From: Dioszegia crocea | Lineage: Eukaryota > Basidiomycota > Tremellomycetes > Tremellales > Bulleribasidiaceae | Length of the DNA stretch: 64,000 nt | Direction: 5' to 3' | Assembly (NCBI GenBank): GCA_001600615.1 | Contig: BCKK01000002.1 | Coordinates: forward strand, 960,809 to 1,024,808 | In this document: positions 10,947-21,887 of the stretch, piece after piece | Numbering within the stretch: position 1 is the first letter of the stretch | Layout of the letters: the number at the start of each line of letters is the position of its first letter | Program-made: the position numbers and the translations under genes | Notes under the pieces: model-generated | Told to the model about the DNA's origin: nothing | The model's input: the letters and a program-made list of their open reading frames with translations, nothing else | Databases searched by the model: none

Positions 10947-13133
10947 ATGAGAAAACACAGTAGCCCCGAACCGGGTGTTGTAGATAAGAAGGGGCAGAAT
11001 GACGATGTCGAGTCGGGTGTGATAGACGAAAAGGGGATGGATGAAGTGGAACCTACAGATCGGCAAGGTGAGTCTGACTTGCGATATCAGGCTGACGACT
11101 CAGAAGTGCCAAAGAACAACCTTTGGATTGTGATGCCTTGGTATGTGCCCGCAAGGGTCGACTGACCCCAGCATCGGACTTGTCGCTTTTGTTGCTGCTC
11201 TTGACCAATCTGTAAGCTATTTCCTGAGCAAACTGACAGTTGATCATATCCACGGCCCTGCCGACGATTGCGACTGAGCTCAACGCCAGTCCGTCCGAAT
11301 ATTCGTGGATCGGAACGTCGTACCTTCTGGCTCAGACTATCATGACGCCGATTAACGGCAGACTGACCGATATCACAGGCCGTAAGCCAGCCCTATACGC
11401 ATCTATCACGACGTTGTTGGTGTTTTCAGCTTTATGCGGATCGGCGCAGAACGTCACATGGTGGGTTCACGTTTGGCCGAGCTGATTTTAGGTTGATCGT
11501 TGCGAGGGCATTTGCGGGTCTGGGTGGCGGTTCCATTGTTGGCTTATCGTAAGTGCACACTAGAAGTAGCTGATGGCAGAATGATCACTATATGTAAGCT
11601 CTATATCGGGCTGACTAACGGACAGCGGATATTGTACCACTCAGCAAGCGCGGCGCGTTTCAAGGGTACATGGGCGCGTCTTACGCCGTGGCGGGGGGTC
11701 TAGGTCCAGTCTTAGGGGGTATCCTGACTCAGCAAACGACTTGGTGAGTTGATCTTTGAATGAGCTGACTCTAGGCGATGGTGTTTTTGTATGTCTAATC
11801 TTGACCTGACTGATGATAGATATAAACCTGCCGATATGCGGTGTCGCCTTGGTGGTACTGTACTTCTCCCTACATCTACCTCCGTCATCCGGAGACGTCG
11901 CCGAGCTGAGGAGGACATTCGACTTTGTCGGACTGTAAGTCGCAAGACAACGACACATCTGACAGATAGAGGACTAGTCGTGGCAGCTATTGCCCTACTA
12001 ATTGTTGGTTTCTCTAGCGCTGCAGATGATGGGTTTGGAAGCCCCTCGGCGTATGGCGTAATAATCGCAGGCGCGGTATTGATGATCATCACATTTGCCC
12101 ATTTCTTCACGACGAAGCGGAACGCAATTATCCCACCGGTGCGTGCCAAATCTGCCCAGCTGACCCGCAGAGAATGTTCAAGATCCGCACAACGACATTT
12201 TTCGTCATTGGCTCATTCTTCAACTCGCTCATGTTCATGCCTGTCTGCTTTCTATTGCCTCAATTCTTTCAAGGCGTAAGTGCTCGCTCGACCAAGCTGA
12301 TGGCAGGTGCGGGGTTCTTCGGTGATCTCTTCCGGTGTCCAACTCATCCCCTTCTCAGTCGTCATTGCCATTTCGAGTATCCTAGCTGGGGAGATTACGA
12401 CTCGGACGCACATCATTCGACCAGTCATTTGGGTCGGCTTTGGGATCACCTCGCTCGGCTTCGGTCTATTCTACGCGTACTTCACAGCAGACGTCAGCAT
12501 AGCCACGCAAACGGGGCTACTTGCGCTGTGTTCGTTCGGCATTGGGTTCTCCATCACCACGCCAATCCTGGTCATCCACGCCGCAATGCCTCAGGAGGAT
12601 ATGGCGGCTGCGACCAGCGCCTGGGTGCTAGTCAGGTCCTTTGGCGCTACCATAGGTGAGTTGACAACTTGACGTAGGTCTTGCTGACACGTACCAGGTG
12701 TGGCTATCTTTACCGCTATCTTTAATGATGGCCTCCGAGCGCGATTCGAAGCGATCGAGGGGTACGGCACGCTGTTCCAAGTACCCACGAACACGGATGG
12801 GTATCATGCGATACACGATCTGGCCGATGCCACTTTGAGGCGTACGGTATTGACAGCTTTTGCAAACTCCTTTCGAGTAAGTCTACTCATGGCTATGCTG
12901 ACTATAGACTTGCTGGATCATCGGCTGTGCGCTTTTGGCGTTTTCCCTCTTCGTAAGTCAATGCCCGATCCAGCTAATAGCAGCTTACGTTGTGGACAAA
13001 ATCATATAGCATACAGACTGGACGTGGGGCGGCTAGGAAGCCTAGTGAACCCGAGCCGGGTCTAGCAGGAGCGGCTGAATCTGTGGATCCTGTCCTCCCT
13101 CTCTCTGCTGTAGATTCTAGAGAAAAAGTGTAG
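10947..13133 (+). CDS. MFS transporter, DHA2-type drug/amino-acid family
   Basis: A gene split into many small exons. The first ATG opens a charged cytosolic N-terminus (MRKHSSPEPGVVDKKGQ) followed by helices. Key family motifs are LIISTALPTIATEL, SWIGTSYLLAQTIMTP and GRLTDITGRKPAL (MFS motif A), then RAFAGLGGGSI, and later FKIRTTTFFVIGSFFNS and FGIGFSITTPILVIHA. The number of hydrophobic segments suits the 14-helix DHA2 (H+ antiporter) family, which includes fungal multidrug and vacuolar basic amino-acid transporters. The substrate cannot be read from sequence. The last exon appears to start after the TAGCAG acceptor near 12990 and encodes a hydrophilic tail ending REKV. The stop codon lies in the first copy of a tandem 29-bp repeat shared with the convergent gene. 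Confidence 0.8.
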
Positions 13134-13192
13134 CATACAATCTAGACGACGCCTCATTATGATGGAAAAGTGTAGCATACAACCTAGACGAC
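13122..13192. repeat. Tandem 29-bp near-repeat over two stop codons
   Basis: Copies at 13122-13150 and 13164-13192 (period 42 bp) share AAAAGTGTAGCATACAA followed by CTAGACGAC. They differ at two of the 29 positions. Copy 1 holds the TAG stop of the plus-strand transporter. Copy 2 holds the reverse-complement stop (CTA at 13184-13186) of the minus-strand transporter. Confidence 0.85.
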
Positions 13193-14914
13193 CTCCTTCT
13201 TGTACAAGCCCTCCTTGACATTGTCCTCGCTATCCGGCTTGAGGCTACCGCCTTGTTCGAGGACCGCACCGTTGAGAACGTGCTCAGTGTCGGCGTCGTC
13301 GAAAGTCTGCAGATGTCCGACGGGCTTGGGGTTGAACGCGATAGCTCCGAGGGGGATGAATGTAGCCGCGCCGATGATAACGCACCCGACGGTGAATTGG
13401 ATACCGCCGACTTGGGTGAGGGCATTGTAGATTGTTCGGCGCTGGGTCCAGTCGGTGTCGATGACCGTGCCCAGGACAGAAGAGAGGACAGCGTTGAGGA
13501 TGACATATGATGAGAAGAGGAACCCCATCACGGCTCCGAGGGGGGAGATACCGGTGCTGACGATGTTCATGTCGGACAGGGTGGACTGGATGTAGGCTGC
13601 GAGGGAAACGTCGCCGGCTGCCCAACCAAAGGAGATGGGCAGGTACAGCGCGGCGATGAACCACGCCCAGCGGACTTCGTACGCTGACGCCAATTGGGAA
13701 AAGCGGGGAAGTACCCAGACAAGCTGGAGTCAGCACGTACGCTCAAACCAAGACTCACATTGAGGGCCAAGGCGTCGAGACGGATCCATGGGATGGGAGT
13801 GGGGACTTTGTCCGAGAGGAGGAAAACGGTGAGAGCACCGAGTAGTTCCCCAAAGTTGGAACCGCCCACCATGATCTGGGACCACGCCGAAGTCATGAGG
13901 ATCCGCCTAGCGAAAGCTGGGGCGAGGGAAGATTCAAGGAATCGATGTAGGTAGAGGGCAATGGCGTAGCAAGGGAAAAGCCAGATGAACTTGCGGCTGC
14001 CAAAGATGATTTTGGCACCGACGTAGATCGACTTGCCGAATAGGACAAATCCGTACCCCAGCTGGACAAAGTAGTTGCGCTTCGGCTTGGCCTCGACCGC
14101 GGATAGAGCGGCGTCGTTCTGGCCCTGACCCTCGGTGGGGATCTTGCGAGTGGGGATGATGAAGAACCAGATCGTACCGGCAATGGCAAAGAAGATGGGG
14201 GATAAGAGGAAGGAATAGTTGTTGCCGAATCGAGTGATGGCGGCAGAAGATGCAAAGGCGCCTGAGGTGCCAGCGACTTCGTACAGGATATGGGTCATAG
14301 CATCCATTCGTCGGAGGCGGTTGACGTTGCCACCACAGATGTCGGCGGGGATGACTCGGCGGATGAGCTCGACCATACCGTACGCGATGCCTGCTATACC
14401 CCAGATTGGCTAAGGTAAGCGGGGTCTATATGGAACTTACGAAGATGGCATTGGGGTTCCAGTTGCCGTAGGTCACAGGCCCACCGGGTTTACGGATGGC
14501 TCCGCCAGTGGCAGCATCGACGATGAGCAGGATGGTAGTCATTAAGCCAAAGACAATGACCGCGATGGCTAGTACTGAGCGGGTGGGGAATCGAGCAGCA
14601 AGAGGGGCGATGAGGATGGCGCCTGGAGTAAGTGTCGTTCACCAGGGCACTCACCGACACACTGCATAGCCTGATTGAGACCCTGGGCAGCTCCGAGCAT
14701 GGCGAAAGCGGAGCCGATTGGGAAACGATCAGTGGCGAGAGTCGTGATTGAGCCGTCTGTATCGTCAGCTCCTTCCAATGCTACTTATGAACGGGCACGT
14801 ACTGAAGAATTCTAGGCCCAATTTGTAGAACATGATACCGAGGATGTAGACTCCTATGTTCTTCCGCTGAGAGGCAGTGTAGGAGTGCCATACCGTGCCG
14901 AGGTAATTTGCCAT
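13184..14914 (-). CDS. MFS general transporter
   Basis: A minus-strand gene in several exons. The start ATG at 14914 gives MANYLGTVWHSYTASQRKN; upstream codons in the same frame open only by GTG. The protein is rich in hydrophobic helices (IGVYILGIMFYKLGLEFF, FLLSPIFFAIAGTIWFFII, FIWLFPCYAIALYL) and ends in a charged cytosolic tail (DSEDNVKEGLYKKEVV). The pattern fits a 12-helix major facilitator of a fungal family whose substrate I do not recognise. It differs from the neighbouring DHA2 transporter in motifs and helix arrangement, so the two are not recent tandem duplicates. The two genes' stop codons are 50 bp apart. Confidence 0.72.
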
Positions 14915-15335
14915 TGCGGCGAAGCTTTTTGGGCGATCTTTGGTGGGAAGGTGTCTAGATGGGCGAGGTTGAGCCACAAGGGGTTGCCCTTAAGTAAACG
15001 GGTCGTCTCGCTAAGTGTCAGATGGTAAGATTAGTACATCATGAGTGGAGGTGCAATCGAAGCATGAAATTGCGGGATTTCCTCTTTCCACCACCCAGCT
15101 GACGATCGTCCAGATACACCGTCGGAGCACATGTTCTAGGAGGCACGTTCGTGTCAATGAAGCACGTTCTGCTGTTGAAAGCTTCGAAGAAGCATTGCGA
15201 AAGGCGGAAGTGACGGCGAAAGACGGCGATCACAGCGGACCGACTTTGGCTTGGCAAAATCAGGCACGGTCACCGCAAATAATCGCGCATTCACTTGGCA
15301 AAGATCAGCGATCGTGCATGCATTCTAGACTTCAC
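14915..15335. other. Intergenic region upstream of the MFS gene
   Basis: This lies between the MFS start (14914, minus) and the ABP1 stop (15336, minus). It should hold the MFS promoter and the ABP1 3' end. I see no TATA box, repeat or coding signal that stands out. Confidence 0.5.
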
Positions 15336-17694
15336 TTAACCCTCATATTCGTCCACCGGCACTACATATGCAGCGGGGAAGAGCCCAGTTTTGCCTTTGC
15401 ACGTGCCCTGCCACCAGTCCGTGTCGACCTAAGAATCAGCTCGTGTCAACAATGTACGAACCTTGTCAATGTTGATAATCTTATCGCCCCCAGCGAATCC
15501 AATCTCGTTATCCTCTGCGGCTTCGTAACTCATCAGCTCTGCACAATTTGAAACTCACTCGTATTGCGCAATCATCACCTCGCCTTGCTCTGTCTCCTCC
15601 TCTTCGCGAGCAGCGGCAGCTTCGTTAGGTCGTGCCGGGGGCGCTGGGGGTGCAGGTGGCGGCGGCGGAGCGTCGTTGACGTCCGGAAGTGATGGTGCAC
15701 CAGCTGCCAGTAGCTCGACATAGTTGGATGGGAATAGCCCAGACTGGCCCTGAGCATTTGTACCAGACCACCAGCCTGAAGTCAGCGGCGTTATACAGAA
15801 ACTCACCATCATCTACTTCCTCAATCTGGGTAATGACTTCGTCCTCTGCGAATGAGAGTTCGTTCTGAAATTAGCCAAGCCAACACCGTGTCTCACCTCT
15901 TCTGCTGCTTCGTACTCGTATACCGCCTTGGCAGATTTGCCTGCTGCTGGGGCGGCCGCACCGGGACGTGTAGCAAGTGGGACCGGCGGTGGTCCACCAA
16001 GAGTGAGGTCACTCTGGAGACGCTGAAGTTCTTCGACTTGCTGCGGGTTAGCTGTGCTCCTTGACACACTCACTGGATCCTTGGTCGGCATTGGAGGTGG
16101 TGGGGGCGGAGGAGGAGGGGGAGGCGGCGCAGAAGGCTCGTCGTCCGAGTCCTCCTGGACCGGCGTAGGCCTAAAGGGGGCAGGCGGCGCAGGAGGAGGC
16201 GGCGCTCCCCAATCATCCTCCTCTTCCTTCTCGTCGTCCGAATCGGCTGGATGGGGAGGAACAGCTCGGTTGGTGGGCGCGGGCGGCATCGCACGGCTGA
16301 CTGGGGCAGGCGCAGATGCAAAGTCTGCAGGAGGTGGGGGTGGTGGAGGTGGTGGAGGGGGAGGCGGAGGTGCCGATTCCTCTTCAGAATCTTCAGCCGG
16401 AGGGGGTGCGGAGAACGCCTTGGCAGCAGCGGTGACGCCTCCAATAGCTATAGCAGCCGCACCACCGACCGCAGCAGCAGCTCCAGCGCCAATACCAGCT
16501 GAAATCAGTTCTGCCCAATTATACACTCACCAGCAGCACTAGCAGCGGTACTTCCAGCCTCTTCCGCTTCGCGCTGTCGCTTAGTCTCTGCCTGTCTTTC
16601 ACTCCAGGTGAGCTTCTTGCCACTGGAAGAGGGCTTTGCGCTAGGCGCAGAGGGCTGACTACTGAATGCGGCCATCCGGTCTTTCATACTGGGCGCGGCT
16701 GTCTCTGGCTCTTCCTCCTTGTCCTGATTTCCGCCTGGATTCCATCGGCCACCTAGCTTTCCAGGCGTGAGTTTGATGGGCTGGTATGCAGTGCCAACTG
16801 GGGCGATTCGGTCGTCGTCTCTGGGCTGGGCAGCTGGGGCGGGAGTGGCCGCCGATGCAGGTGCAGGAGTGGGTCGAGCCGCGGAGACCGGTGCAGGTGT
16901 AGGTTGAGGCACAGAGACAGCCGGACGCGGCGCCGCCGGAGGAGGCGGAGATGGCTCGCGTACAGGCGCTTTGGGCGCAGAGGGAGTGGGTCGATTGAAA
17001 GTTGATACAGGTGGGGCAACCGAGGCGGGCTACATCAGCAACGCCCGGTCTCAACCTACCTTGCCTTGAGATCCACCGAGACCTTGGCTCGGTCGGAAGC
17101 TTGGTATTGCCTTGGCTGGAGCTGAAGCGGATGGCGCAGGCGCCGCAGCAGAGGACGAGTACTTTGACCCTGAGGACTCTTGCAGTCGCTTCTGGATGAG
17201 CACAGGAGTTACGTCCATCTGGGGTCAGCTGTGCCGTTGATGCGCTCACCTCAGACCGGGCCTGCATGACCACATGCGCTCCTTTCAGGAACTTTGTGGC
17301 GACCTGGCTTGATTGTGTGTCTACATGTCAGAAATGAAGGCTTCGGACGTACGGTACAAGCCCTTGCGGGATTCGGGAACACCTTCACCGAGCCACGAGA
17401 TTAGCACGAACTTGTCGAGAGAGCTCTTAACATCAGCAGAGTCCAAGATCTGACTTACAGTCTTCTCCTTTACTCGAGCAAAGGCGTATTGAATCCTGAC
17501 ATCAGCCCAGTCAATCTTAAGGCTCACCTCCCGTCCATGAACTCCTCTTCCAGATCGTCCAACCCGCTCCCCGTCCCCTGGAGTTTGATTTCATTTCCGA
17601 CCTGATTGAAAATGGCCCAATCATAGTCTGCCGTCCCGGCTATGATAGCCTGGTAGGTTGGCTGTAAGTCTGGCTCTGTGAACTGTACCGACAT
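15336..17694 (-). CDS. ABP1: Actin-binding protein Abp1/drebrin-like
   Basis: A minus-strand gene starting at [15 protein letters not shown]. Domains in order are: an ADF-H actin-binding domain ([44 protein letters not shown]); a long Pro/Ala-rich linker; a basic [17 protein letters not shown] segment; an acidic stretch with EEEDDWGAP, resembling Arp2/3-binding acidic-Trp motifs; two runs of 12-14 prolines, each preceded by an acidic patch; and two C-terminal SH3 domains ([14 protein letters not shown]...DDGWWSG...[10 protein letters not shown] and [16 protein letters not shown]...DWWQGT...GLFPAAYV). Abp1 couples cortical actin patches to endocytic proteins. The second SH3 distinguishes it from single-SH3 budding yeast Abp1. 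Five or more introns interrupt the gene. Confidence 0.92.
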
Positions 17695-17869
17695 GATTGG
17701 TATAGATGTAAGAGGGCACCTAGATGCTGTGCGTCATCTATGCCTCACCCTTATCCGGGCATCTCCGCGGCAACCGTGGGAAAGCGAATGCCAGGCGCGT
17801 CTTCTCGAGGCTTCCACCAGACCCAGTACTAGTACTCACTCACTCACTTCACCTCATACATCATACAAG

Positions 17870-19472
17870 ATGCCGCTCAACTACTCAAAATGGGACATGC
17901 TAGAGGTGAGAAATTAAGAAGCAAGGCTGATTTAGCTCTCGGACGATTCGGACATTGAAGAGCACCCAAATGTCGACAAGAAGAGCATGATAAGGTGGGT
18001 CCTTCAACAGCAGAGCTGATCCCAGATGGAAGCAGCGCGACATCCACGAGAAGCGGGAGGCTCGGCGCATCAACATCTTGAAACTCAAGTCAGAGCTTGC
18101 TCTGAATGCTGTCCTCAGACCTAGGATCCAAGCGGTGGCTTCTGGACTGTCGTCGGGTGGGGCATCCCACTACAGAGCAGTCCAACGGAGGTTGAAGGAG
18201 CAACCATCGGATGAGAAGCCTAACACCGGCGCGCCGTCTCAACCGACATACGACATGATGCTGGCTCAGCTTCTGGGGGATACTTGGCGTGAAGCGGCGT
18301 GGATTGTCGACGGGGCCAAGGTGGAGAAGGGAGTCGTCAAGAAGGACGGAAAGAAGGTTGATGATTTGGGGCTGCCAAAATGGGCAGATGAGCATTTACC
18401 ACCAGACGGAAAGGCAGAGAAGATGGCGTCTGTGTTGGGAGAAAGGCTGGATTGGCACCTGAAGGAACTGGTCAAGAGGGACGGTGAAGTGGAGAAGGAG
18501 ATTGCGAAGGAGGAGGCGGAACAGAAGAAGAAAATCACAAGTGAGGATATCACGGAGGGATTCAGCGCAACCAGTGTGGTCAAGGGTGCTGCGCCTAGTC
18601 CTATCGAGAACAAAGGGATCAAGGAGACGAAGAAGAAGCAGGTCATTGAGGTTTTAAATCCATCAGTAAGTTCGCCACAGGCATAGCTAATTCAGTCCAC
18701 AAAAGACGACACGGACGAGGAAGATCTTCCCGACTTTGGCCCATTGTCACCATCGCAAAAGGCATTTGCCCAAATACCCATCGGTGAATTCGAAAGATCT
18801 TATGCCTTCATCCAGAAGGACTCGTCAGTGTTGACGGAGCGGACGCACGATTCGTTGCTGGCGGAAGCGTTTGATGCGGAGCGGCGAGGCGAGAAGAAGC
18901 TAGCCAAGCAGTGTGTGCATCAGGCTCTATTGGTGAATTATTGCCGACAGTTGGGTCGGGATGGCGTGGGGTTGTTCTTCCAAAAGTGAGCAAAAACTCA
19001 ACATAGCTGATTCAGAATGATTCAACGTAACCCAAAATCCATACAAATGTTCTCGGTCGACCTGGAGCAAACGTACCAACGCATCGCAACGCGGACGGTG
19101 GAGATGGCTGCGGAGTCTGAAGGACCCGATGGCGAGCGCGAGCAAATTCAACTCGTCGCTGAGGATCCAAACATTGAAATATCCTTCAACCTCCCGGATG
19201 GGCCTCCCCCCGAGACAATCAGGATTGAGGGCGAAGGGGCGGAGCAAATGGATATGGAGGAGGTGAAGGCTTTCCTTCAGAGGAAGTGGGAGATCTTCGA
19301 AGGCTTCCCGGATAGGCTGAGGACCGCCCTGCAGACGGAGAAGCTGGACGAGGTGAACAAAGCGCTGGGCGCGATGAAGGTGGCGGATGCAGAGGTGGTT
19401 GTGGGATTGATGCAAGAAGGGGGGATGTTAAGCTTTAGCGAGAAGGGTGTGAGGGATATGACTGGTGCCTAA
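17870..19472 (+). CDS. CDC37: Hsp90 co-chaperone Cdc37
   Basis: The first exons encode MPLNYSKWDMLE and LSDDSDIEEHPNVD, the conserved kinase-recognition N-terminus. Ser14 sits in the CK2 site that controls Cdc37 activity. The helical kinase-binding region follows (KREARRINILKLKSELALN). The Hsp90-binding middle domain begins near PDFGPLSPSQKAFAQI and includes FERSYAFIQ and KQCVHQALLVNYCRQLG. The C-terminal domain ends VRDMTGA. The protein loads protein kinases onto Hsp90 in the cytosol. A Lys/Glu-rich insertion lies between the N and middle domains. The stop is 12 bp from that of the convergent LDB17. Confidence 0.93.
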
Positions 19473-19484
19473 GATTATGCATAG

Positions 19485-21552
19485 CTATGCGGAGAATGTA
19501 ATCCACCCCGGAGGCTGGACTTCTATTATAGGGGTGGGTACGCCACGTCCGCCTGCCTTTACCAGATCTTCATCTATCAATGGGCTCGCCCCATCTTCAC
19601 TCCCGGACCATGTCCCACTGCCCTTCTTGGGCGGCACAGGCGGCGGCCGTCTTCTGACCGGAGTCATACAACCACCACTGGCACTTCTGTCTCTGGATCT
19701 GGGGATGTGGATTTCGGTTGCTGATCGGGGACGCCGGTGGGAATCGGGTGATAGTGTGTCGGATACGTCATTTAAGCTGGACTGACGGATCGGATCCCGA
19801 GATGTGTACACTGAGGAGAGGAGGGTGGTGGTGGGTAGGGCATTCGCCACAGATTGTAGCGACATGATACTGGACCCGCTGGCTCTGTCGGCGGAATGGG
19901 AGCGTTCCATCTTTTGTGGCTCCTCAAGGCATCGCTCGACAAGCCGAGTGGTTGTAGCGTGGACATCACGAAGATGGCCATTGGAGATGAGGGATCGGAG
20001 GACGAGTTTGATCTGGGGACGTTTATAGGGATCGGATTTGAGCTGAGTGTGATTGAGGAGGGGGTAGAGGACGCGGAGGTAGGTGTGTCGAAGCTGATAT
20101 TAGCGCAGTCCATAACCAAACTCACAGCTTCGTGCTCTTCAGGCAAGTCCACCAATTCTCGAATAAAGACATCGAGCAGGACTCTCAGGTCGTTCGTGTA
20201 GAAGTACTCGTGCGTGCCGGGTGTCGTAAAAAGGAGATAGAGCATTTTGAGAATGAGGAGTTGCATACACATATCCTCTGGCGTGTTTTCTAAGTCAGCT
20301 CAGATGTATGAAAACTCACCAGCTCGATTCAGCATAAAAACAATGTTCTCGCCGAACGTCTTGCTGATGCCCAGCCTCCGCATCAAGACCATCAACACCC
20401 GATTTGACTTTTTCGACTCGTCGCCTTGTTCGTGAGCATTCACTGCACCTAGGTTGCCACTGTGGGAGCGAACATGTCGCGAGTGTGTGTCGAGGCTCAT
20501 GGCTTTGGGTGAGACCCCAAGGCGGGCAGCGGCGGGAATTGGCGCAGTGTGGCTGCCAGTAGTCAACGCTGGCGATTCGACGAGCTTCTTGGATGGCAGC
20601 GTGGCCACCATGAATTGCTCATTCAAGGCAAGGATGAGTTTGATCACAGCGTAATTCAACGACTCGTCTTGTTGATTACGGGTAGTTTCGACCATTTCCA
20701 AGAGGTGGTCGATGAACTTCTCGTCGAATGGGGAGAGCTCCTGGCTGTCGAGTTTCTGCACGCGACACACTTCGTACATGAGATATGTCGCCGGCAGTCT
20801 TATGCGAGTCTCGATGGGGGGAAGACCGAGGATGAAGGACTATATCAGCTTGGTTGAAACTCAACTCACTTCTTCTGCGTCGACGCTGACAATCTCGCCG
20901 AGGGTGGGAAGGAGTTTCTTCCATTTCCGATGAGACCGAAAGAGGCTGGGATGGCGCTGACCGTAGTACATGATGATGTGATATAGTATGTAGAGCTCGT
21001 GCGGGTTTGTGTTCTACGTCAGCTACATTGAGGCTCAGCTCACCTCTTGCGCCTCGGCCATGACGATTCCTAGCATCCGATCTGTGTGATATTTGAACAG
21101 CTCGGAAGCGAGCAGCTCCTGTACAGCATGCTGCATATCCGAAGGGAGGGGTAGATATTGATCTACTTTAGCTGGGTCATATGAGAACTCACCATGATAT
21201 GCAGCACAGAAGGTTACAAACATCCTCAATGTGTTGTCGAGCTGGACCAAATCCGCATCGCTGGGAATACGGACAATTTCTTCTATTTCTATCCGTCAGT
21301 GAGGTCCGGATTACACTCACCTAGCCAGAAATCATCCGCATTGTCTACACGAATGTATAGATCCTCACTGCCACCGGGCACACTCGATCCTCTATCCTCA
21401 TCGTCTCTGCTCATCCGCCGATGTCCCTTTGAACGCCGCCGAGTGTGCCCATTTCCGTGACCATTCAAACCGCCGATAGAGTTGTGGCGCGGCACATCAC
21501 CACGGTGATAGTGGCCATGTGAGGAGCGTCGAGTGTGTCCCGGCTTCATCAT
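19485..21552 (-). CDS. LDB17: SPIN90/Ldb17 leucine-rich domain protein
   Basis: A minus-strand gene with many short introns. The start is the first of two adjacent ATGs ([13 protein letters not shown]), opening a His/Arg-rich disordered head. The core is the alpha-helical DUF2013/SPIN90 leucine-rich domain: [77 protein letters not shown] and [18 protein letters not shown]. This family (Ldb17, Dip1) activates Arp2/3 to make seed filaments at endocytic sites. The Ser-rich C-terminal tail holds [10 protein letters not shown], a good SH3 ligand that could be read by ABP1 or Sla1-type SH3 domains. That interaction is inference. Confidence 0.85.
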
Positions 21553-21887
21553 CGGTGTAGGAGATGTGGATTAGGATGACATGGGTCGCGTGCGAAAGGG
21601 AGGCTTGGCACTCGAGGTTCTCGGGAGATGCTGCTCGATGGCGATTGAATATCGAGCTTCGGCCCTTCGACTCTCGATACACCGTCACTAGCCAGTACTA
21701 GGTAGTGGACAGAGCTGGTTTACTACAGAAGTTGATGATGTTATTGACGGTAGAACAAGATCATCCACCACGCTGGGGACGACGGACATGGACGGGCCGA
21801 AGCTTCGGTCAACTCCGTATGGCACCGCTCTGATTCGACGCAAGGGGTGCATTCAGCTAGACTTGGACTACGTATATAATGGAGCAT
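21553..21887. other. Intergenic region upstream of LDB17
   Basis: This lies between the LDB17 start and the STE24 stop, both on the minus strand, so it should contain the LDB17 promoter. I saw no distinctive motif or coding potential. Confidence 0.5.

Noticed and set aside
13123..14977. The two adjacent MFS genes as a recent tandem duplication
   Set aside because: They are convergent, differ in motifs and helix number, and share only the 29-bp 3' repeat.
16054..16542. Gly/Ser-rich open frame on the plus strand
   Set aside because: Antisense of the oligoproline and acidic tracts of ABP1. The composition is fully explained by that gene.
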